Source: Streptococcus henryi DSM 19005
GTDB taxonomy: Bacteria; Bacillota; Bacilli; Lactobacillales; Streptococcaceae
Direction: 5' to 3'
DNA: 64,000 nt
Assembly: GCF_000376985.1 (NCBI RefSeq)
Contig: NZ_AQYA01000036.1
Span: 124,001-188,000 of the forward strand
Shown here: piece after piece, positions 1 through 8,061 of the stretch
Layout of the letters: every line of letters starts with the position of its first letter
Numbering within the stretch: position 1 is the first letter of the stretch
Made by a program: the position numbers and the translations under genes
Notes under the pieces: model-generated
Database searches by the model: none
Told to the model about the DNA's origin: nothing
The model's input: only the letters and a program-made list of their open reading frames with translations

Positions 1-562
1 TTTCTTGAATTTTAGCCGTTTGATCTTCTGTAACTACCAAAACAATTTGGTAAATTGGCTGACGAACCATCGTCCATAAGTTATCAAAATTTTGAGGTTT
101 GAAGCGTCGAATAAGATGTTTAAAACTTCGCTCAACCATCTTAGCCATTTTCTTAGGAACAAGGGCACTCAATACCTGACCAAAAGAACTTGTGCCGATA
201 CCAATGATACGAGAGCCGACTAGCCCTGCAGAAGTTCCGAGCGAGATTTCTCTTCTCTTATCTGTCGCATCTCGCATAATTTTATAAATTAATGACTTTG
301 GAAGCTGATTTTCATATAAAACCTGATCTCGTGTGAAGATATATTGACCATTATAGGTAACCGCAAAGTCCAAACCTAGATTTTCCAGATAAGGCTGGAC
401 AAATGCTGGACCGCGTCCCGTCGCTAAGCCAACAAACACTCCCTGCTTTTTCAAACTTTGGATAGCTTTCTGGGTAGATTTTTGTACATTCTTACGGTCA
501 TTCAAAAGTGTTCCGTCAATATCAAAAAATACTGCTTTGATTGCCAAAATATTTCCAAACAT
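1..562 (-). CDS. Cof-type HAD-IIB phosphatase (3' end outside window)
   Basis: Cytosolic HAD-superfamily hydrolase, probably acting on sugar phosphates or similar small phosphoesters. The minus-strand translation has HAD motif I, FFDIDGTLLNDR, near residues 12-23, followed by an LATGRG-type motif II, as in the Cof/YwpJ subgroup. About 187 codons are visible and the C-terminal part lies beyond base 1. I used the ATG at 562; a TTG at 547 would give a more typical N-terminus (LAIKAVFFDIDG) and cannot be excluded. A GAGGAG sequence lies upstream, but its spacing to the ATG is long. Substrate unknown. The gene runs away from the divergent asparaginase gene. Confidence 0.85.
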   Translation of the reverse strand, partial: MFGNILAIKAVFFDIDGTLLNDRKNVQKSTQKAIQSLKKQGVFVGLATGRGPAFVQPYLENLGLDFAVTYNGQYIFTRDQVLYENQLPKSLIYKIMRDATDKRREISLGTSAGLVGSRIIGIGTSSFGQVLSALVPKKMAKMVERSFKHLIRRFKPQNFDNLWTMVRQPIYQIVLVVTEDQTAKIQE

Positions 563-689
563 CCATTAATCTATAATACTCCTCAGAAAAAATGCTACTT
601 TTCTTAAAAAGTATTTTAGATTAAAGAGAATCGCTTTCTAATCTTTATGATAAAATAGATTATAACATAATTTTGAAAGAAGTATAGAA

Positions 690-1658
690 ATGACAAAAAA
701 AATCCTCGTTTTACACACAGGTGGAACGATTTCAATGCAGGCTGATGCTTCAGGTAATGTTAATTCATCAACTGAAAATCCTATGAACCAAATTGGATTT
801 AATTTAGAGAACTTAGACTTGACTGTCATTGACTTTTTCAATCTCCCTAGCCCTCATATTACACCCTACCATATGCTAGCCCTATACCATAAGATTAGAG
901 ATACCATGGGACAATATGACGGAGTCGTCATCACACATGGTACTGATACCTTAGAAGAGACAGCTTATTTTTTAGATACCATGGCTCTGCCTCAGATTCC
1001 AATTGTCCTCACCGGTGCCATGCGAAGTAGTAATGAATTAGGAAGTGATGGTGTTTATAACTATCTTTCAGCTCTTAGAGTCGCTAGCCATGATAAAGCT
1101 GCAGACAAAGGGGTATTGGTTGTCATGAATGATGAAATTCATGCAGCAAAATATGTCACTAAGACCCACACAACAAATGTTGCCACTTTTAATACACCGA
1201 CTCACGGACCTCTTGGTATCGTTATGAAACATGAAATTCTCTTTTTTAAAACAGCTGAACCTCGAGTCCGCTTTAATCTAGACCAAATTTCTGGAACTAT
1301 TCCTATTATCAAAGCTTACGCTGGTATGGGCTTAGGTGACGGCATTATCAGCCTCTTAGATCCTCAAAAAATCGATGGTGTGGTCATCGAAGCTCTGGGT
1401 GCTGGTAATCTACCGCCTGAGGCTGCTCAAGAGTTAGAGAATCTCATGTTTAAAGGAATTCCGGTTGTTCTGGTATCCCGTTGCTTTAATGGCATTGCTG
1501 AACCAGTTTACGCTTATGCTGGCGGTGGTGTAAAACTCCAGGAAGCCGGTGTCATGTTTGTTAAGGAACTAAATGCTCAAAAAGCTCGCCTCAAACTCTT
1601 AATTGCCTTAAACGCTGGATTAAAAGGTCAAGAATTAAAAGACTATATACAGGGGTGA
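690..1658 (+). CDS. ansA: L-asparaginase, type I-like
   Basis: Hydrolyses L-asparagine to aspartate and ammonia. The 322-residue protein carries both family signatures: HTGGTIS at residues 9-15, whose second Thr (T13) is the expected nucleophile, and HGTDTLEETA at 83-92 with the Thr-Asp pair (85-86) of the second active-site loop. No signal peptide is present, so the enzyme is probably cytosolic. An SD-like GAAAGAAG precedes the ATG. Length is normal for bacterial asparaginases. The small ORF downstream is too close to have a separate promoter that I can see. The family call is firm; the split between type I and II is inferred from the lack of a secretion signal. Confidence 0.92.
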   Translation: MTKKILVLHTGGTISMQADASGNVNSSTENPMNQIGFNLENLDLTVIDFFNLPSPHITPYHMLALYHKIRDTMGQYDGVVITHGTDTLEETAYFLDTMALPQIPIVLTGAMRSSNELGSDGVYNYLSALRVASHDKAADKGVLVVMNDEIHAAKYVTKTHTTNVATFNTPTHGPLGIVMKHEILFFKTAEPRVRFNLDQISGTIPIIKAYAGMGLGDGIISLLDPQKIDGVVIEALGAGNLPPEAAQELENLMFKGIPVVLVSRCFNGIAEPVYAYAGGGVKLQEAGVMFVKELNAQKARLKLLIALNAGLKGQELKDYIQG

Positions 1659-1691
1659 TGCTCTGCTATTTTCCATAAAGGAGGAGAAATG

Positions 1692-1841
1692 ATGAGATTA
1701 ACTATAGCTGCAAGAGATAAGAAGGCTAATCAAGATTTCCACTATGACCTAGAAATTTCAGACAAGCAAGTTATTCTGACAACACTTGCCATTTGTGGAA
1801 CAATCTTGGCCTGTATTGCTCTAAAACGTTTTAAAGCATAA
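1692..1841 (+). CDS. small single-pass membrane protein (49 aa)
   Basis: A short ORF directly behind the asparaginase gene with a near-perfect SD (AAAGGAGG at 1677-1684). Two ATGs occur in tandem (1689 and 1692). Spacing favours the second (7 nt rather than 4), giving MRLTIAARDKKANQDF at the N-terminus. About 28 charged or polar residues are followed by one hydrophobic helix (about 28-43, VILTTLAICGTILACIAL) and a basic tail (KRFKA). The topology suggests a tail-anchored protein with a cytosolic N-terminus. I recognise no family. The strong RBS, the operon-like position and a terminator starting right after the stop support a real gene. Confidence 0.7.
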   Translation: MRLTIAARDKKANQDFHYDLEISDKQVILTTLAICGTILACIALKRFKA

Positions 1842-1842
1842 G

Positions 1843-1871
1843 AAAAACGGTCGCTAAAGTGGCCGTTTTTC
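1843..1871. terminator. bidirectional rho-independent terminator
   Basis: AAAAACGG...CCGTTTTT stem immediately after the small ORF. U-tracts are available on both strands, so it can end both the asparaginase transcript and the convergent gene starting at 2252. Confidence 0.8.
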
Positions 1872-1877
1872 TAAGTC

Positions 1878-2252
1878 TTATTTCATTTTGTAGTACAAGG
1901 GAAGCCAGATAAGTGCAAGTATAGTAAGCAAGGCCAGCCAAGATATTAGGTCAAGTGAAAGGTCTGGTAGTCTCGTTAATAGAGCAGATAATATGGACAA
2001 TGGAATGGCTATTTTAAGCCAAATCCAAATAAGAGACAGACAGCCTCGCGATTCCTTGTCCATTACTTTAATTGTAATGATATAGATTCCAAGAAGCGTA
2101 ATCACTCTTGAAGGTGCTATAAAAAGTTTGCTATTGCCATGAAAATCGAAGGCAAAAAACCCATTTAAGAAAAGCACACACCATAAGATAGCGATGACAT
2201 TTTGAACAAGTTTATACCATTCTTCTCTACTTTTCTTGACTCTGCTCTTCAT
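1878..2252 (-). CDS. hypothetical integral membrane protein (124 aa)
   Basis: No recognised family. The protein begins with a basic cytosolic segment (MKSRVKKSREEWYK). Four hydrophobic segments follow, at about 18-36, 45-61, 73-91 and 97-119, and it ends KMK. It follows the aldo/keto reductase gene on the same strand by 14 nt, so the two are probably cotranscribed. Nothing in the sequence suggests a catalytic function; the layout resembles small uncharacterised streptococcal membrane proteins. Confidence 0.65.
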   Translation of the reverse strand: MKSRVKKSREEWYKLVQNVIAILWCVLFLNGFFAFDFHGNSKLFIAPSRVITLLGIYIITIKVMDKESRGCLSLIWIWLKIAIPLSILSALLTRLPDLSLDLISWLALLTILALIWLPLYYKMK

Positions 2253-2266
2253 TGTAAAACCTTTTT

Positions 2267-3181
2267 CTAAGGCAAATCATTGCCTGCACTGCGGTAGATG
2301 TCATACCACTCAGGGCGCGTAAGTCTAACCTTGCTAGCTTCTACAATCTTGCTAATGCGGTCAGGGTTCATGGAACCTACAATAGCTTGCATTTGAGCTG
2401 GGTGACGAAGAATCCAAGCAATAATGATGGCCTCAGTAGATACCTCATACTGCTCTGCATATTTTTCAATAGTAGCTGTTAAGTCTGCATAATCTGGATT
2501 ACCCATAAAGAGACCACGTCCCAAATCAATTTGGAAAGGCGACCAAGCCTGAACGGTCATACCTTTTAGACGGCAATAATCAAGCACCCCATTATCTCGG
2601 TCAATGGCTCCGCTATTTTGCATATTAACGTTAAGGCCGGCATCAATCATAGGTGTATGTGCAGGAGACAGCTGCATCTGATTAACCGCCAGAGGCTGAT
2701 CCAAATAGGTCTGCAAGAGTTCGATCTGGAAGCGGTTCTGATTGCTGACACCAAAATGCCTAACCTTGCCAGCTTTTTTAAGCTGATTAAAGGCTTCCGC
2801 TACTTCTTCCGGCTCCATCAAGGCGTCTGGTCGGTGAAGAACCAAAAAATCAAGGTAATCTGTATCTAAACGTTTTAGAATACCATCAACCGAATTCAAA
2901 ATATGTGTCTTTGAAAAGTCAAAGTAACCTTTTTGAATACCACATTTAGACTGAAGAATGAGTTTATCACGCGCAATCCCAAGATTTTTAAGAGCCTGAG
3001 CAAAGCGTAGTTCTGACTCACCACCACCATAAATATCTGCATGATCAAAGAAATTTATCCCTTCAGCAAGAGCTCTATCAAGTACCTTTTCAGCTGAAAC
3101 CTTATCAAGCGCAGCCATGCGCATACAACCTAAGGCAATACGAGAGCCCTCTACACTAGTTTGTCCAATTTCCTGTAACAT
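2267..3181 (-). CDS. aldo/keto reductase (YdhF-type)
   Basis: NAD(P)H-dependent oxidoreductase of the AKR superfamily, 304 residues, cytosolic. The catalytic tetrad is readable: Asp46 and Tyr51 in FFDHADIYGG, Lys79 in LILQSKCGI and His116 in FLVLHRPD. The TIM-barrel order is complete and the C-terminal cofactor region (IVGSMNPDRISKI) is present. The physiological substrate is unknown. Its promoter region carries a perfect 16-bp palindrome with a LacI/CcpA-like CG centre, suggesting control by a LacI-family protein. The following small membrane protein gene lies 14 nt downstream. Confidence 0.9.
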   Translation of the reverse strand: MLQEIGQTSVEGSRIALGCMRMAALDKVSAEKVLDRALAEGINFFDHADIYGGGESELRFAQALKNLGIARDKLILQSKCGIQKGYFDFSKTHILNSVDGILKRLDTDYLDFLVLHRPDALMEPEEVAEAFNQLKKAGKVRHFGVSNQNRFQIELLQTYLDQPLAVNQMQLSPAHTPMIDAGLNVNMQNSGAIDRDNGVLDYCRLKGMTVQAWSPFQIDLGRGLFMGNPDYADLTATIEKYAEQYEVSTEAIIIAWILRHPAQMQAIVGSMNPDRISKIVEASKVRLTRPEWYDIYRSAGNDLP

Positions 3182-3221
3182 TATTTTCCCTCTTTTCTAA
3201 TTGACTCTAGTATATCATAAA

Positions 3222-3237
3222 AAGAAAACGTTTTCTT
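3222..3237. promoter_or_regulatory. 16-bp palindrome, LacI/CcpA-like operator
   Basis: AAGAAAACGTTTTCTT is a perfect dyad just upstream of the aldo/keto reductase start and next to its apparent -10 region. It has the central CG typical of LacI-family operators but differs from the usual cre ends. An identical copy is at 48538-48553. Confidence 0.55.
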
Positions 3238-3243
3238 GTATCG

Positions 3244-3276
3244 TTTTAAAAAAGAGCGAAAATTTCGCTCCTTTTT
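3244..3276 (-). terminator. terminator of the DUF2975/HTH gene pair
   Basis: GAGCGAAAATTTCGCTC hairpin (3254-3270) followed on the minus strand by a run of six T. It ends the transcript of the HTH regulator gene upstream. Confidence 0.7.
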
Positions 3277-3410
3277 CATTTGTATGCCAATTGACCAACA
3301 AGATTTGAATCACTTTTTCATTAATAGCAACTATCGGCTGATTGGCATGCACAAGATCTCTTATCTCTTTTGTATTGAGACTCAGACTAAAACGGATTTC
3401 TGGACATCAA

Positions 3411-3620
3411 TTATTCCTCATCTGGTCTGTATTCAAGAATATCACCTGGCTGACAGCCCAATTCTCTACATATGGCATCAAGAGTTGAAAAGCGAATAGC
3501 CTTAGCCTTTCCAGTCTTTAAAATGGAAAGGTTGGCATTGGTAATTCCAATTCTCTCAGCCAACTCTCCTGAACGCATTTTCTTTTTGGCCAGTTCTACA
3601 TCAAGATTAACAATAATCAT
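3411..3620 (-). CDS. small Cro/CI-type HTH regulator (YozG-like)
   Basis: A 69-residue DNA-binding protein that is essentially one helix-turn-helix domain. It has AERIGITNANLSILKTGKA in the HTH region (about 19-40) and the ending LGCQPGDILEYRPDEE typical of the YozG group. These proteins are commonly encoded next to DUF2975 membrane proteins, as here (gene 3632-4261, 11 nt upstream on the same strand). The role is probably autoregulation or local regulation; the ligand and the signal passed by the membrane partner are unknown. Family assignment is confident, targets are not. Confidence 0.88.
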   Translation of the reverse strand: MIIVNLDVELAKKKMRSGELAERIGITNANLSILKTGKAKAIRFSTLDAICRELGCQPGDILEYRPDEE

Positions 3621-3631
3621 CCCTGACCTCC

Positions 3632-4261
3632 CTAGATTGTAAATTCATTTTCGTCTGCAATAGCGATAGCTTTTTCCAGAATAATGGAAATCGTCCAGAC
3701 CAAAACAGCTGCTAACAGATAATTTAGATTAAATAGGCTGTAAGTTGCTGTACGCATCACCCCATCTTTGCTCACGCCACTTTGTAAAATTAAACTTGCT
3801 GAATCTGAACCCTCTCTGATAAGTGAGCCAAGAACTAGGAAAACAGTTGATAATCGAGCCAAGTTAACATTTTTAGCAACAAAAATCTCCTCTGATAAAA
3901 TGTTCTTCATAAATAAACGCATACAGATTAAAATACCAATTGCAGCTAAAAGATTGATAACTTCAACAAACGAACCAAAGGTTGACAATTCTGCTGTAAA
4001 GGATATTCCTGTTCCACTTTTAGTAGAAAATTGAGTCAATAGGTCTAATTTTCCAAATAAAGAAAGCAAAGTATAGATAATTCCTGCAAGTGCGCTAAGT
4101 GATAAGGCAAAAATAACAATATTAATTAAGTAGATTACCCAACGTAAGTATCCAAACTCACGATTTGCCATTGGATTTTTTCTGACTTTGATTAAATACC
4201 AAATTAAAAATAGGATAATCAATAATACAAGAAATACTGAAAAATATAAGATCGTTAACAT
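3632..4261 (-). CDS. DUF2975 family membrane protein
   Basis: A 209-residue membrane protein with four predicted transmembrane helices, at about 2-24, 40-65, 103-125 and 165-190. The family fits DUF2975, which usually pairs with a YozG-type HTH protein; that partner is the next gene. An in-frame ATG upstream at 4306 exists, but AAAGGAG sits 7 nt before the ATG at 4261, so 4261 is chosen. Function in the family is not established; a sensory or regulatory partnership with the HTH protein is inference. Confidence 0.8.
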   Translation of the reverse strand: MLTILYFSVFLVLLIILFLIWYLIKVRKNPMANREFGYLRWVIYLINIVIFALSLSALAGIIYTLLSLFGKLDLLTQFSTKSGTGISFTAELSTFGSFVEVINLLAAIGILICMRLFMKNILSEEIFVAKNVNLARLSTVFLVLGSLIREGSDSASLILQSGVSKDGVMRTATYSLFNLNYLLAAVLVWTISIILEKAIAIADENEFTI

Positions 4262-4442
4262 GATAAACTCCTTTATTAGGATAGATTTGTAGACTACTCT
4301 GATCAAAAAATCTGGATGTTTAGGTCTCTTTAAACCGCGACTTCTAAAATTATTGGTGTTTTCTAGACTCTATCCACTTTCCATTTCCATTATACACAAT
4401 TTACTGACCAAGAACAATTTTTTATTTTAGAACGATAAGTAA

Positions 4443-4544
4443 TACTCAAATAAAATCAAAATCAGACGAGGAAGTGAGACGAAGGCAGTACCAGGGTACG
4501 GCAAGTCGAAACTGACGATGTATCATTTTGATTTTAAAAGAGTA
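4443..4544. repeat. RUP-like repeat, copy A
   Basis: A 102-bp element with imperfect inverted ends (TACTCAAATAAAATCAAAAT at the left, its inverse ending AGAGTA at the right). It resembles the 107-bp RUP elements of pneumococcus. Related copies lie at 52556-52657 and 62735-62837. The rest of the gap 4262-4610 shows no coding sequence. Confidence 0.65.
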
Positions 4545-4610
4545 AAATTTATCTTTTAGAGTTTTCACTAAATTTTAAGACCACTTTTTTATCTACTTGG
4601 TGAGTTTTTT

Positions 4611-5180
4611 CTATTTTTCTAGTTCAACTTTAATATCTCCAGTCACTTCTACACTAACCTGACGTTTATTATTCCTACCATCCTGTGGTTGGTTAATGTC
4701 TCCACTCTTGCTTTTGAGCTTGTAAACACCGTCAAAGGATGCTGGTAGTGAAACTTCTGCTCCGCCATTGTTACTAAAAAGATAGAAATCGTTAAAACTA
4801 GCTCCTTTTGCTAAGTTAATCTCAATGGTTAGGGTTGGTTTCTCAGTCATGACCGTCATCGTTAAACCTTCTTTGGTGAAAGAAATGATTAAGTCACCTT
4901 CATGGTCAATCTCAAATTGTTCTTCTAAGGCGTTGATATTAGATTGAGCAAGGAGTCCAGAAACATGGACAGTCGTCTCCTCCTGCTCTGTCTCAGTTAC
5001 AATCACTTTGGCGGGTTGCTCCAGACCAGAAAGATGCAGGGTATTGATAGCTTGAGCTGGGACAGTCAGCACCTTGTCGTATTCAGTATCTGCCTTATCA
5101 TTTTCCACACCCTGCCAGACTAAAAATCCAAGGCCCACAACTAGGAAAGCTAAGAATGCAAATAACATTTTCTTCTTCAT
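4611..5180 (-). CDS. membrane-anchored DUF4097-like protein
   Basis: Last gene of the ABC exporter operon, 189 residues. It has one N-terminal membrane segment (about 5-23, FAFLAFLVVGLGFLVWQG) and no lipobox, followed by an extracellular beta-rich domain. The pattern (alternating hydrophobic strands, SFTKEGLTMTVMTEKPTLTIEINLAKGASF, then short repeated strands with SGDI) fits the DUF4097 'putative adhesin' fold. It lies 13 nt after the permease gene, so it is probably part of the same response or transport system. Exact role unknown. Confidence 0.65.
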   Translation of the reverse strand: MKKKMLFAFLAFLVVGLGFLVWQGVENDKADTEYDKVLTVPAQAINTLHLSGLEQPAKVIVTETEQEETTVHVSGLLAQSNINALEEQFEIDHEGDLIISFTKEGLTMTVMTEKPTLTIEINLAKGASFNDFYLFSNNGGAEVSLPASFDGVYKLKSKSGDINQPQDGRNNKRQVSVEVTGDIKVELEK

Positions 5181-5193
5181 GATTTTCTCCTTC

Positions 5194-5901
5194 TTATTTG
5201 AACTCGCGTTTTTCGAAGAGCATATAAGCCATCACTGAATAAAGCACTGTAAAGAGAACAGCCACCAGAACCGTTGCGGTAAAATAGTTTCCTGCCACAT
5301 CTACCTGACTCAGTTGGTTAAACATCATATAAGGCGCTAAGGCATCTGTTTTGAAAATCATTCCAATCATGAGACTGGCCAGTTGGTCAAAAAGCAGGGC
5401 GATAATAATGTAAACCATATAAGATTGATAGATTTTGTCAAAGAAGGCAAAGATAAAGGCACAGAGGCTGGCAATAACCGTGTAGATAGGAAGTTGATAG
5501 AGAAAATAGGTCAAAATGGTCTGGTAAGAAGCCACTCCCGTAAACATCTGATGAGCAAAGGCTGTCAGAAGGAGAGCTAAAAGAATGTAAAGCCAAGTCA
5601 TGGCAAGGGTCATAAGCCACTTATAGGAAAAAACCTTCAAACGATTCTGACTCTTAACAAGGATATTATTGATAGTACGATTGGTCAAATCTTCCCCCAA
5701 GAAAATCTTTGCCGGTGTGACAAAAAAGAGAGGAAGTAGCGTTGGCCAGACCATGACAAGGCTTTGTCCCACTTGATTGGAAGTCTCTTCTCGATAGAGA
5801 AAGGCAAAAAGTATAGCAAATGTCATCAAGAGACCTAGCGATACCAGAGACAAGCGCTCTTTGCGGATGCGATAGCAATCGGCTTTTAAATAGTTAAGCA
5901 T
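5194..5901 (-). CDS. ABC-2 type transporter permease
   Basis: A 235-residue integral membrane protein with about six hydrophobic segments, forming the membrane half of the exporter whose ATPase is the preceding gene (13 nt away). The N-terminal sequence LNYLKADCYRIRKERL is the cytosolic entry helix seen in lantibiotic-immunity and bacitracin-type ABC-2 permeases. The substrate cannot be deduced. Context (inducible-looking promoter, ATPase, anchored beta protein) suggests self-protection or envelope-stress export, which is inference. Confidence 0.85.
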   Translation of the reverse strand: MLNYLKADCYRIRKERLSLVSLGLLMTFAILFAFLYREETSNQVGQSLVMVWPTLLPLFFVTPAKIFLGEDLTNRTINNILVKSQNRLKVFSYKWLMTLAMTWLYILLALLLTAFAHQMFTGVASYQTILTYFLYQLPIYTVIASLCAFIFAFFDKIYQSYMVYIIIALLFDQLASLMIGMIFKTDALAPYMMFNQLSQVDVAGNYFTATVLVAVLFTVLYSVMAYMLFEKREFK

Positions 5902-5914
5902 GATAACTCTCTTT

Positions 5915-6784
5915 CTAGTCTAATAAACTCAAATAATAATCTTCAAAGCTGCTTCCAGCATGATAGATATCTGTGATTTCAATGTTTTGCTCAAGGAGAT
6001 AAAGGATTAGCTCCTGAACTGATTTTTCAGGCGACAGACAGAGTTTGTCCCTTTGGACGGTAAACTCTAAGCCCAAGTCACTTAAAGTCTTCTGCGCCAG
6101 CTTATTGTCCAAAGTAGAAAGGATAATCTTTTCCTCGACTTCAGTTTTTAGGGCAGACTTCTCAATATCCTTGATAATGCGGCCCTTGTGCATGATGACA
6201 AAGCGGTCCACCACCAGCTCTAGCTCAGAGAGAATGTGGCTAGAAATAAGGACGGTAATGCCGTAGTTGTCCCGGAGATTGTGGATAATCTCTCGCATTT
6301 CCTTGATGCCAGAGGGGTCCAGGCCGTTGACCGGCTCATCCAAAACCAGAAAGTCTGGAAAGTCTAGAATGGCAAGGGCGATGGCCATGCGCTGACGCAT
6401 ACCAAGTGAAAAATCCTTAACCTTTTTCTTTTTATCCACCTGAGAAAGGCCAACAAGACTGAGGACCTCAGCAATCCGAGCTTCTTTTTCCTTGATTCCA
6501 ATTTGCAAGGCAGCGTAAGTCAGATTGTCCTGGGCTGACATATTAGGATAGAGGACCGGAGATTCAATGATAGAACCGATTTTATAGTTTTGGGCTTGCT
6601 TGACAGAGCCTCCACCCTTACTAATCAGCCCTGACAAGATGCGGATGAGAGTGGTTTTCCCTGCCCCGTTTTGTCCCACGAGGCCTAAAATTTCTCCTTT
6701 TTTGATGGAAAAGCTGACGCTGTCTAAGGCTTTTTGTTTGCCGTAGCTTTTACTAATATGTTCGATGGTCAGTAAGTTTGGCAT
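5915..6784 (-). CDS. ABC transporter ATP-binding protein (BcrA-type)
   Basis: A 289-residue ATPase. Walker A GQNGAGKT is at about 38-45, signature FSLGMRQRM at about 124-132, Walker B LVLDEP at about 144-149, and the switch His is in LISSHILSEL. A C-terminal accessory domain (about 215-289) is typical of the bacitracin/lantibiotic resistance exporters. It pairs with the permease gene 13 nt downstream. The function class is secure; the substrate is unknown. Confidence 0.92.
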   Translation of the reverse strand: MPNLLTIEHISKSYGKQKALDSVSFSIKKGEILGLVGQNGAGKTTLIRILSGLISKGGGSVKQAQNYKIGSIIESPVLYPNMSAQDNLTYAALQIGIKEKEARIAEVLSLVGLSQVDKKKKVKDFSLGMRQRMAIALAILDFPDFLVLDEPVNGLDPSGIKEMREIIHNLRDNYGITVLISSHILSELELVVDRFVIMHKGRIIKDIEKSALKTEVEEKIILSTLDNKLAQKTLSDLGLEFTVQRDKLCLSPEKSVQELILYLLEQNIEITDIYHAGSSFEDYYLSLLD

Positions 6785-6804
6785 GATATGCTCCTTCCAT
6801 ATCT

Positions 6805-7263
6805 TTAAAGGCTAAAACCGTGTTTAGCAAGGTAACGACCTGAGTAATCACAGGCAAAGCCAAGCAAAATTAGGGTCACACCGTATTTAAGACTAATAAG
6901 ATAGGTTCCTGCTGGTGCTTGAAGAGTTGCAAGGTAGCTGGAAAAAACTTCTGTCGTTAGAACAAAGAGGCCGGCTTTTTTGATAAAGCTTGCAAAGGCC
7001 TCTGTCATCAGGTCTGAGACTTGGAAGGTTTTAATAAAGGTTTTCAAGTGTGCCAGGCCAAAGACCCAAAGTCCATTACGAATGAGAAGAACTAGGACAT
7101 TCACTAGTCCTGCTTGACCAGAAATTTTGACGCCTAGATTTTGCGAGTTGGTAAGAAGGGAAGTTGGGAGAAAATTGACCATGAGGGCTAAAAGAACTTG
7201 TAGGACAAGTAGGGCTGCTGCAATAGTAAGAATAATGTTTGCCATTGATTTGATTGTTTTCAT
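6805..7263 (-). CDS. hypothetical membrane protein, first gene of the exporter operon
   Basis: A 152-residue protein with about four hydrophobic segments (10-35, 52-75, 95-112, 122-140). It precedes the ATPase gene by 20 nt on the same strand and is the first gene after the operator-flanked promoter. SD AAAGGA lies 7 nt before the ATG. The arrangement of helices is loosely like DUF2975, but I cannot assign a family. It probably acts with the exporter or senses its signal; that is inference from position only. Confidence 0.65.
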   Translation of the reverse strand: MKTIKSMANIILTIAAALLVLQVLLALMVNFLPTSLLTNSQNLGVKISGQAGLVNVLVLLIRNGLWVFGLAHLKTFIKTFQVSDLMTEAFASFIKKAGLFVLTTEVFSSYLATLQAPAGTYLISLKYGVTLILLGFACDYSGRYLAKHGFSL

Positions 7264-7356
7264 GAGTTTTTCCTTTTATTTCTTTTTTTCGAGAAAAAGC
7301 TGAGCTCCTACTTTTTCTTTTTTTCGATGACGATTTCTTGTTTTTGATTCGTTTTT

Positions 7357-7427
7357 TATCGTCTTTCGATATATTTATAATACAATACAGTAATTCTTTT
7401 GTCAAGAAAAATATCGTTTTTCGATAT
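7357..7427 (-). promoter_or_regulatory. strong promoter between two TATCG-N5-CGATA operators
   Basis: On the minus strand, -35 TTGACA (7400-7405), a 17-bp spacer and -10 TATTAT (7377-7382). Inverted repeat TATCGTCTTTCGATA (7357-7371) covers the start point. ATATCGTTTTTCGATAT (7411-7427) lies just upstream of the -35 box. Two spaced copies suggest repression by a dimeric regulator, possibly with looping or cooperative binding. The leader before the first gene is about 107 nt and can form an AAAAAG/CTTTTT hairpin. Confidence 0.75.
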
Positions 7428-7497
7428 TTTTTTATCTATTGTCGTATTTTAATATCTGTTTTTTAGAAAAATTACCCTTACTATATTATTGTTGAAA

Positions 7498-7523
7498 ACA
7501 AAAAACTCAGCACTTGGCTGAGC
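7498..7523 (-). terminator. terminator of DUF6483 gene
   Basis: CTCAGC/GCTGAG stem (7506-7522) followed on the minus strand by TTTTTTG. Confidence 0.8.
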
Positions 7524-7545
7524 TTAATCTCCTAAAGTTTAGTTT

Positions 7546-7902
7546 TTACCACTTAAATTCTTTCAAATCCTCATGGAGTTTTTCAATTTTATCCAAAGTC
7601 AAATGATTTCTTTCCAAAGACTCCGCATCCAGTGTCTTTAAGTGATCAATAAAGGTATCAACAAGGAATTTATATTGATGAGGACTTAATCGCTTGAGTT
7701 GACCACCGATGACAGCCGCAGCTCTATCAAAATCTTCTTTAGCCAACAAAAAGTCCAGATAGTCATTTCCGTTAACTGCTTTACCTTCTTTATCCTCGAC
7801 CATTCCTAAATCAATATTGATTGTCTCTAGCCTAAAGACTTTCCCTATTGTATTTGCAGTTCCCCTAATTTGGTTCAATAACCAGTCACTATTAAATACC
7901 AT
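7546..7902 (-). CDS. DUF6483-like cytosolic protein
   Basis: A 118-residue soluble, alpha-helical acidic protein (VFNSDWLLNQIRGTANTIGK...LHEDLKEFKW). It resembles small streptococcal proteins now grouped as DUF6483; function unknown. The ATG at 7902 is preceded by AGGAGG with 6-nt spacing. The ATG further upstream at 7917 would overlap the SD and is rejected. The gene appears monocistronic, with its own terminator. Confidence 0.65.
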   Translation of the reverse strand: MVFNSDWLLNQIRGTANTIGKVFRLETINIDLGMVEDKEGKAVNGNDYLDFLLAKEDFDRAAAVIGGQLKRLSPHQYKFLVDTFIDHLKTLDAESLERNHLTLDKIEKLHEDLKEFKW

Positions 7903-8061
7903 GAGACGCCTCCTCATCTAAGCAAAATTACTTTTTAGGGTGTACCTTGCCTTCACTCGTTTTATTACTAACCTGCAGACAAATATTCTATGTTTATTAT
8001 AGCATTTTTTGCATCTTTTGTTAAACGCTTACATTTTAGGGCTAGTTTTTTCTTTGTCTCT

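Noticed and set aside
3236-3499. An 87-codon plus-strand frame between the aldo/keto reductase and HTH genes
   Set aside because: No SD, starts inside the palindrome/terminator region, overlaps the HTH gene on the other strand, and resembles no family I know. The part at 3285-3410 could be a relic, but there is no support.
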